Origin: Flavobacterium caseinilyticum
GTDB taxonomy: Bacteria; Bacteroidota; Bacteroidia; Flavobacteriales; Flavobacteriaceae
Assembly (NCBI RefSeq): GCF_004349085.1
Contig: NZ_SMFM01000008.1
Coordinates: 82,723-146,722 of the forward strand
DNA length: 64,000 bases
Direction: 5' to 3'
Part shown: in pieces, positions 58,447 through 64,000 of the stretch
How the letters are laid out: each line of letters starts with the position of its first letter
Numbering within the stretch: position 1 is the first letter of the stretch
Translations under genes and position numbers: made by a program
The notes under the pieces: model-generated
What the model saw: only the letters and a program-made list of their open reading frames with translations
Told to the model about the DNA's origin: nothing
Database searches by the model: none

Positions 58447-59754
58447 ATGATTAGTAAAAAAATATATCTTTTAATAGCAGCCTTTAGTGTATCTATATTT
58501 ACACAGGCCCAACAAACGCCAGCCGCTAAACAATCAAAATCTGTTTTGATTCTCAATGGCACAGCACATTTAGGTAATGGTGAAGTGATTGAGAACAGCG
58601 CCATCGGATTTGTAGACGGAAAAATCACTTTGGTTGCAGATGCAAGAGTTATCCGATTAGCCGCTGGTGCATACGATGTTACAATTGATGCCAGCGGAAA
58701 ACACGTATATCCGGGATTTATAGCTCCCAATTCGACATTAGGTTTAGTTGAGATTGATGCCATAAAATCTTCTGATGATGAAGATGAAATTGGTGCGATG
58801 AATCCAAATGTAAGAAGTATTGTTGCTTATACAGCTGATTCGAAAGTAATAGAAACCGTAAGACCTAATGGTATTTTAATGGCTCAAATCACGCCAAGAG
58901 GCGGAGTAATTTCTGGTTCTTCTTCCATTGTTCAACTGGATGCTTGGCACTGGAAAGATGCACTTGTAAAAGAAAATGATGGGATTCACATCAACTTTCC
59001 TACTACTTTTAGACGAGGTGGCTCACGCTTTGACCCTGGGAACATTGAGGCCAACAAGGATTATTCAAAACAAATTTTGGAATTATCAGCCTTTTTATCC
59101 AATGCAAAAGCGTATTTAGGTGATAGTTCGAAAGAGCGAAATTTAGTTTTAGAATCTACAAAAGGTTTGTACGACGGAAGCCAAACGCTATTTATTCATG
59201 CCAATGAAGAAAAACAAATCATCGATGCGGTACAATTTGCCAAAGAAAATGGTATTAAAAAAATGGTGATTGTAGGCGGATATGAAGCCTACAAAACAGC
59301 TGAATTATTACAAAAAAATAATATTGGCGTACTGCTTAAACGCGTTCATGAAATGCCTGAAAATGATGATCATGACATTGATTTACCCTACAAAGCAGCC
59401 AAATTATTAACTGAGAAAGGGGTTCTGGTAGGTTTAGAAAACAGCGGTGCCCATGAAAGAATGAATACACGAAATTTACCATTTCTAGCAGGAACTTGTG
59501 CTGCTTATGGATTGGACAAAGAAAAAGCTTTAAAATTAATCACATCAAATACTGCTAAAATATTGGGAATTGATGCGCAATGTGGTACCTTAGAGCAGGG
59601 AAAAGATGCTACATTATTTGTTTCTGAAGGTGATGCTTTGGATATGAGAACAAATAAATTAACAAACGCTTTTATCCAAGGCAGGATGATTAGTTTGGAA
59701 ACACACCAAACTAAGATGAACGACCGATATAAAACAAAATACAATCAAAAATAA
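58447..59754 (+). CDS. Exported amidohydrolase-family protein lacking the metal motif
   Basis: 435 residues from ATG 58447, which gives a signal peptide MISKKIYLLIAAFSVSIFTQAQ; an upstream ATG at 58381 is less likely. Composite-domain strands at both ends (ILNGTAHLGNGEVIENSAIGFVDGKI and GTLEQGKDATLFV) show the family. The expected HxH reads FIAPNST, and other ligands are not apparent. It probably serves as an inactive or altered-site partner of the preceding protein. The genes are 4 bases apart by the upstream start, 70 by this one. Confidence 0.82.
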   Translation: MISKKIYLLIAAFSVSIFTQAQQTPAAKQSKSVLILNGTAHLGNGEVIENSAIGFVDGKITLVADARVIRLAAGAYDVTIDASGKHVYPGFIAPNSTLGLVEIDAIKSSDDEDEIGAMNPNVRSIVAYTADSKVIETVRPNGILMAQITPRGGVISGSSSIVQLDAWHWKDALVKENDGIHINFPTTFRRGGSRFDPGNIEANKDYSKQILELSAFLSNAKAYLGDSSKERNLVLESTKGLYDGSQTLFIHANEEKQIIDAVQFAKENGIKKMVIVGGYEAYKTAELLQKNNIGVLLKRVHEMPENDDHDIDLPYKAAKLLTEKGVLVGLENSGAHERMNTRNLPFLAGTCAAYGLDKEKALKLITSNTAKILGIDAQCGTLEQGKDATLFVSEGDALDMRTNKLTNAFIQGRMISLETHQTKMNDRYKTKYNQK

Positions 59755-59763
59755 AGTAATACA

Positions 59764-60141
59764 ATGGGACTATTTAATGCCATTTTAGGCAATGCATCTG
59801 AAGTAAATATTGAAAATGTTTCGAATGAATTTGAGCCAATCTTAATTGATGGAGAAAAAATTGAAAAAGCGTATAAACTTATTCGGGATATGTTTATTTT
59901 CACCAACAAAAGACTGATTTTGGTCGAAAAGCAATTGGTTGGAAGCAAAGTTGATTATATGTCAATACCGTATTCGAGTATCAAGAAATTTTCTAAAGAA
60001 AGCGCCGGAATATTAGATTTGGATGCCGAATTAAAAATTTGGTTAAACAATGATAACAATCCCATTGTGAAACAATTTGGCAAAGGTGGAAACAACATCA
60101 ATGAAGTTTACAAAATTTTAAGCATGCACACTTTGAAATAA
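59764..60141 (+). CDS. Bacterial PH-domain protein (YvbH/bPH type)
   Basis: 125 residues. The pattern DGEKIEKAYKLIRDMFIFTNKRLILVEKQ and YMSIPYSSIKKFSKESAG matches the bacterial pleckstrin-homology domain (PF08000). It continues LKIWLNNDNNPIVKQFGKG and ends in a helix. It is cytoplasmic and of unknown role. It lies 9 bases after the amidohydrolase, so it is the last gene of that transcript before a strong terminator. Confidence 0.85.
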   Translation: MGLFNAILGNASEVNIENVSNEFEPILIDGEKIEKAYKLIRDMFIFTNKRLILVEKQLVGSKVDYMSIPYSSIKKFSKESAGILDLDAELKIWLNNDNNPIVKQFGKGGNNINEVYKILSMHTLK

Positions 60142-60160
60142 CCATAACATTTATAATTTA

Positions 60161-60199
60161 AAGGCACTAATTGCAATCCATGCAATTAGTGCCTTTTTT
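60161..60199 (+). terminator. Strong rho-independent terminator after the PH-domain gene
   Basis: AAGGCACTAATTGCA (60161-60175) pairs perfectly with TGCAATTAGTGCCTT (60181-60195), loop ATCCA, followed by T residues. Confidence 0.92.
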
Positions 60200-60468
60200 A
60201 GTTTAATCTCTTTTATCACTGCAAAAAGACAGCGAAAATCAGAATCGTATTTGTAATTTTTTGGACAATGGGCAATTTTAGGCATCAAAACATAACATTC
60301 CTTTAACCTAACTTTAACAAATTATAAATTTTTACTTAAAATTATACTATACCCATAATAAAAAGGGGTTCGCATTGTTTAAATTATAAAAATTAAACAT
60401 TCAATAGCTTTTTTAAAGGGGGTTATTGATGATTTTTATATTTTTATCGAAATTTAAAACTAAAAACA
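60200..60468. other. Leader region of amtB
   Basis: About 270 AT-rich bases between the terminator and amtB. No -33/-7 pair of good quality and no conserved leader structure was identified. Confidence 0.4.
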
Positions 60469-61785
60469 ATGAGAAAAATTATTTTAAGTGTGATATTAAT
60501 CACAGTCTTGGTATTAACCCTTTTTTCAAATTATTTTCTAACAGATAGCCCTGCTCCAGCAGAAGCTGTAAAATTTGACACTGGCGATACCGCTTGGATG
60601 ATTGTTGCTACAGCACTTGTATTAATAATGACTCCTGGTTTAGGTTTCTTTTATGGTGGAATGGTAGGCAAAAAAAATGTTATCAGTACCATGCTTCAAA
60701 GTTTTATGGCCATGATAATTGTAACCGTTTTATGGGTTGTTATTGCTTTTGGACTATCTTTTGGTCCAACAATTGGAGGTGTTATAGGAAATCCTATCCC
60801 GAATTTATTTTTTCAAGGTGTAGATACAAATATAGCATGGAGTCTTGCTCCTACAATCCCTTTTATGTTATTTGCTTTATTTCAAGCAAAATTCGCCATC
60901 ATTACCCCGGCGTTAATTACTGGAGCATTTGCAGAAAGAATCCGTTTTTGGGCATACTTATTATTTATGGTTTTATTCATATTACTTGTTTATACACCTC
61001 TAGCGCACATGACTTGGCATCCAGATGGTATCTTCTTTAAAATGGGAGTACTGGATTTCGCCGGTGGAACGGTTGTTCACATGAGTGCTGGATGGGCTGC
61101 ATTAGCCGGAGCCATTTTTTTAGGAAAAAGAAAAGCACAAAAACCTAATCCTGCCCGTATCACTTATGTATTATTAGGAACTGGTTTACTATGGTTTGGT
61201 TGGTTTGGTTTCAATGCCGGATCGGCTTTAGGCTCTAACGGCTTGGCAGTTCAAGCGCTAGGCACTACAACTATAGCTGCTGCTGCTGCAGGAATGGCTT
61301 GGGTATTTCTTGACAAAATTCTTGGACACAAACTTTCTGCAATGGGAGCTTGTATTGGTGTGGTTGTAGGTTTAGTGGCAATTACTCCTGCTGCAGGATT
61401 TGTGAGTATACCGCATGCAATGTTCATAGGAGCTTTTGCAAGTATCGTCAGTAATTTAGTGGTTAGAAGTTTCCACAAAGGAAAAATTGATGATGCTTTA
61501 GACGTATTTGCTTGTCACGGTGTAGGTGGAATGGTCGGAATGCTTTTAACCGGAGTTTTTGCTTCAAAATCAATTAACTCAGTAGTAGGTGATAATCAAG
61601 GACTAATCTTTGGCGATGCCACATTATTCTTAAACCAATTAACTGCTTTAGTAATCGTTTCAATATTCGCTTTTACAGCTTCCTATTTCCTTTTCTTTGT
61701 TGTAAATAAAATTACTCCGCTTCGTGTGAGTGAAGAAAAAGAAGAATTAGGTTTGGATATTTCACAACATGGTGAATTTCTATAA
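60469..61785 (+). CDS. amtB: Ammonium transporter
   Basis: 438 residues with a signal-like first helix and about 11 membrane helices. The Amt signature is DTAWMIVATALVLIMTPGLGFFYGG, and the twin-His pore residues lie in LAHMTWHPDG and DVFACHGVGGMVG. It conducts ammonium or ammonia into the cell. No PII (glnK) gene follows; a strong terminator comes next, so regulation by a linked GlnK is not visible here. Confidence 0.96.
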   Translation: MRKIILSVILITVLVLTLFSNYFLTDSPAPAEAVKFDTGDTAWMIVATALVLIMTPGLGFFYGGMVGKKNVISTMLQSFMAMIIVTVLWVVIAFGLSFGPTIGGVIGNPIPNLFFQGVDTNIAWSLAPTIPFMLFALFQAKFAIITPALITGAFAERIRFWAYLLFMVLFILLVYTPLAHMTWHPDGIFFKMGVLDFAGGTVVHMSAGWAALAGAIFLGKRKAQKPNPARITYVLLGTGLLWFGWFGFNAGSALGSNGLAVQALGTTTIAAAAAGMAWVFLDKILGHKLSAMGACIGVVVGLVAITPAAGFVSIPHAMFIGAFASIVSNLVVRSFHKGKIDDALDVFACHGVGGMVGMLLTGVFASKSINSVVGDNQGLIFGDATLFLNQLTALVIVSIFAFTASYFLFFVVNKITPLRVSEEKEELGLDISQHGEFL

Positions 61786-61808
61786 ATCAATTTTATAAAC
61801 CAAAAGTA

Positions 61809-61842
61809 AAAAGCGTTCTGAAATCAATTTCAGAACGCTTTT
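61809..61842. terminator. Strong hairpin terminator after amtB, probably bidirectional
   Basis: AAAAGCGTTCTGAAA (61809-61823) pairs with TTTCAGAACGCTTTT (61828-61842), loop TCAA, followed by a T-run. It separates the convergent amtB and HU-like genes. Confidence 0.92.
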
Positions 61843-61895
61843 AGTTTTTTTTTAATTCGGGATTACTTTTTCGTTATTGGTTACAACTATAATTT

Positions 61896-62279
61896 TTATC
61901 TTATCCTTTTATAAGTTAATCCATTTAACATCTTTTTCATATTTTTTGACGGCTTATAAATTATATTAGCTCCCTTAATAGTGGCCTTACCTAATTCATC
62001 GGGACTTTCACCCGGTAATCCCCGTACCGTAATTTGAAACGAACCCAGACTGTCAATTCGTACGATGCGCCCATCGGCCAATGACTCGCCTATAACTTTG
62101 GTAAGCGCCATAATTACACCATAACAATCTGCTTTACTGATAGTAGACTGGGAAGACACTATGTCGGCCAGACTTTCTAAATCATCTTCACCCTCATGTA
62201 TCGCGCAAGGATAATATTTTATTTGTGGCGGAGACACCAAATTGTTTTTCTTGGGTACCATTTTGAAGGATATTGACAT
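61896..62279 (-). CDS. HU-like DNA-binding protein, Bacteroidota type
   Basis: 127 residues from ATG 62279; the frame is open upstream but family proteins start near MSISFKMVPKKN. It follows the pattern of Bacteroidota HU-like proteins: YYPCAIHEGE, LADIVSSQSTISKADCYGVI, RIVRIDSLGSFQI, then a basic C-terminus KPSKNMKKMLNGLTYKRIR. These bend and wrap DNA; their specific roles are poorly known. Single gene between a terminator and an AT-rich region. Confidence 0.82.
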   Translation of the reverse strand: MSISFKMVPKKNNLVSPPQIKYYPCAIHEGEDDLESLADIVSSQSTISKADCYGVIMALTKVIGESLADGRIVRIDSLGSFQITVRGLPGESPDELGKATIKGANIIYKPSKNMKKMLNGLTYKRIR

Positions 62280-62531
62280 AAAAAAAGATAGTTCAGGATT
62301 AGATAATAATTTTGTCTTGATAAATTTACAAAAAGATCTACAGAAACCGTCGAAATTCCATACATCTTTTATAGTAAAGATATACAGCACTTTTGTAAAA
62401 GATATACATCTTTATTTTTTATCATCAAGATGATACTAAAGTTGGGTGCTGACGATTCTCAAAATTTGTACGCAAACTCAGGGGCATCAATGAGAAGTAA
62501 ATAATTATCGAACTACTGCTAAATACAAAAG

Positions 62532-62555
62532 CCACCCCAATTTTAAATGGGATGG
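62532..62555 (-). terminator. Probable terminator of the secreted repeat protein gene
   Basis: On the minus strand CCATCCCA pairs with TGGGGTGG (one G-T wobble), loop of eight bases, then CTTTTGT. It lies 28 bases after the stop of the type IX secreted protein. Confidence 0.6.
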
Positions 62556-62583
62556 ATTTGATTCTAATTATTTTGAATGTTGT

Positions 62584-64000
62584 TTACTGTTTTATCAATT
62601 TTACCGTTTTTTGGTTTATTCCCTGACTTATTCTAGCGAAATAAGCACCAGTTGGCAGGTCGTCGCCAAACCTAATAAATTGACCATCGCTACTTTCTAT
62701 GTGTTTTATGGTTCTTCCCAGAACATCATACACCATTATGTCCACTTTTCCTGTGCTGCCGCCTTTCATCTCTAAATTAAAATATTGGTTTGACGGGTTG
62801 GGGTATGCTATAACATTGAAAGTTATTGGTTCTGTAGGGACTTCAACAACTTCAGCAGTTTTGCTATTTGTTTTCTTCACCTCGTGTATCACGATGGATC
62901 CTCCTCCAAGCACTGTTGTTGCATCTGCGTTATCAAGTGATTCTTTTTGGTTATCATATACAACACCTGATCCATTCCAAATTTTGATTCTAAATTTATC
63001 TGCGACACGAATTGATTTCTTATCACCATCTATAGCAGAAACCATAAAGTTATAGCCCGACACACCGTTTATTGTTCCTTTGCCTTTGTATGTGGCTTGC
63101 GCTCCAGCAATCACCAATGACATAGCTTCATGAGAGCTGCTTTTAAAATTTAGACTTCCAGTCTGAAATTGAAACTCCGTATTTCCATCCACCTCATTGT
63201 TTCCTTTTTTGTATTTGGCAACAAATCCAAAGTTGGCTTTTCCTACAAGAGATGAACCTGTAAGTGCCCCTAGAGGAGAATTGATCCAGCCACCGCCTGT
63301 TACAAAACCACCATTTGGGTCGTATACTGCCAGATAAGCATCGGACTCTGAACATCCATCACCCGCAACAGCTTTTACACTGTACACTTCAGCAGGCAAT
63401 CCACTTACTGGAAATGTAGCTATACCTGATCCATCCGTAACGCCAGTTCCTTTTAACGCACCATCAAGATAGAAAGTAACTGTGACTCCAGCAATTGGCG
63501 TAGTTGTGTCTGGAATTGTAACCTTAGCGCTTAATGTCGCAGCTGTATTTATGGCTACAGGAGCACTACTGGCACTTGCGTCTATTGATACCGCTAATAT
63601 TGTTATTATTTGCGTAAAGATCACTGATTCATTTGCAGCTACATCTGTTGCAGTCCAAATATTTCTATAAGTATTTCCAATTAATTCTCCTGATGTTTTT
63701 TTGTAGGTAACATCTCCTGAACAATTGTCATTAGCTGCTGGAGCAAGAGCTTGTGCTGCAGCCAATGCTGTTGCGTTGCCACAATAAACACTAGTGTTTA
63801 AAGCAGAAGCAGAGGTTGTCCATATTGGGTCTTGATCATCGGTTACCGTTACTATTTGAGTAGCTGTGGCAATGTTTCCACTTCCATCAGTTACTGTCCA
63901 AGTTACGGTTGTGTTTCCTAAAGCAAATGGTTGAACGGCATTATTGCTTACACTTGCAACAGAACAATTATCATCTGTTACCGGTGTTCCTAAATCAACT
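62584..64000 (-). CDS. Secreted HYR/Ig-like repeat protein with type IX sorting domain, 5' truncated
   Basis: The frame stays open to the window edge, so only the C-terminal 472 residues are seen. The visible N-terminal part has HYR-type repeats (PVTDDNCSVASVS, GNTTVTWTVTDGSGN, TVTDDQDPIW). An Ig-like segment follows (STAATLSAKVTIPDTTTPI-like), then a region starting GGGWINSPLG. The end is a type A T9SS sorting domain: VIAYPNPSNQYFNLEM, VDIMVYDVLGRTI, LPTGAYFARISQG, KTVKLIKQ. The protein is exported by T9SS and probably displayed on the surface as an adhesin. The repeat number and full size are unknown. Confidence 0.85.
   Translation of the reverse strand, partial: VDLGTPVTDDNCSVASVSNNAVQPFALGNTTVTWTVTDGSGNIATATQIVTVTDDQDPIWTTSASALNTSVYCGNATALAAAQALAPAANDNCSGDVTYKKTSGELIGNTYRNIWTATDVAANESVIFTQIITILAVSIDASASSAPVAINTAATLSAKVTIPDTTTPIAGVTVTFYLDGALKGTGVTDGSGIATFPVSGLPAEVYSVKAVAGDGCSESDAYLAVYDPNGGFVTGGGWINSPLGALTGSSLVGKANFGFVAKYKKGNNEVDGNTEFQFQTGSLNFKSSSHEAMSLVIAGAQATYKGKGTINGVSGYNFMVSAIDGDKKSIRVADKFRIKIWNGSGVVYDNQKESLDNADATTVLGGGSIVIHEVKKTNSKTAEVVEVPTEPITFNVIAYPNPSNQYFNLEMKGGSTGKVDIMVYDVLGRTIKHIESSDGQFIRFGDDLPTGAYFARISQGINQKTVKLIKQ

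Noticed and set aside
1..64000. CRISPR arrays, rRNA, tRNA, intact insertion sequences and prophage genes
   Set aside because: No regularly spaced repeats, cloverleaf-like genes, transposases or phage structural genes were seen by eye.

Overview
The window is chromosomal DNA from a member of the Bacteroidota, most likely Flavobacteriaceae and Flavobacterium-like. The DNA is AT-rich and short intergenic gaps carry Bacteroidota-type -7 elements (TAnnTTTG). One surface protein has a type IX secretion C-terminal domain. A TamB gene is paired with a TamA-like lipoprotein (TamL type), and a complete Na+-translocating NADH:quinone reductase is present. No rRNA, tRNA, CRISPR array or intact insertion sequence was recognised.

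Layout. 1-2 kb: the end of a GH100-like glycosidase, a non-coding block and a CBS-domain protein. 2-9.4 kb: nqrM facing a minus-strand nqrABCDEF-apbE cluster, i.e. the sodium pump, its FMN-attaching enzyme and its maturation factor. 9.5-14 kb: a small membrane protein, a lactate-permease-like transporter with a frameshifted small gene upstream, a universal stress protein and a decayed response-regulator receiver gene. 14-22 kb: a DNA-damage island. It holds a DUF6642-like protein, then a LexA-like (HTH plus S24 peptidase) repressor divergent from dinB, a short DnaE-type polymerase, a DnaQ/GIY-YIG fusion nuclease and an AlkB-like dioxygenase. The divergent promoter carries two related operator-like palindromes. 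22-28 kb: acyl-CoA dehydrogenase, stand-alone LigD-type 3'-phosphoesterase, GH130 enzyme and a Na/Pi-cotransporter-like protein.

28-35.4 kb: tamB and tamL. 35.5-43 kb: metabolic and small genes (metal-binding-like protein, sdaA, a 56-residue membrane protein, NTF2-like protein, panB, RluA-type pseudouridine synthase, aldehyde dehydrogenase, nitroreductase, membrane protein). 43-50 kb: a 1336-residue hybrid sensor kinase, a zinc metallopeptidase and a DEAD-box helicase. 50-55 kb: a lipoprotein, truC flanked by two copies of an intergenic repeat, an FAD monooxygenase with an N-terminal zinc-ribbon-like segment, and a ComM/YifB ATPase. 55-64 kb: two exported amidohydrolase-family proteins with degenerate domains, a PH-domain protein, amtB, an HU-like protein and the C-terminal part of a large secreted repeat protein that runs off the window.

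The most coherent functional unit beyond housekeeping is the 14.6-21.9 kb cassette. A self-cleaving-type repressor appears to control a catalytic Y-family polymerase, a DnaE-like polymerase, a proofreading/incision nuclease fusion and an alkylation-repair enzyme. This looks like a Bacteroidota counterpart of the imuA-imuB-dnaE2 mutagenesis cassette, but with different parts. All functional statements come from reading motifs; no database search was run.
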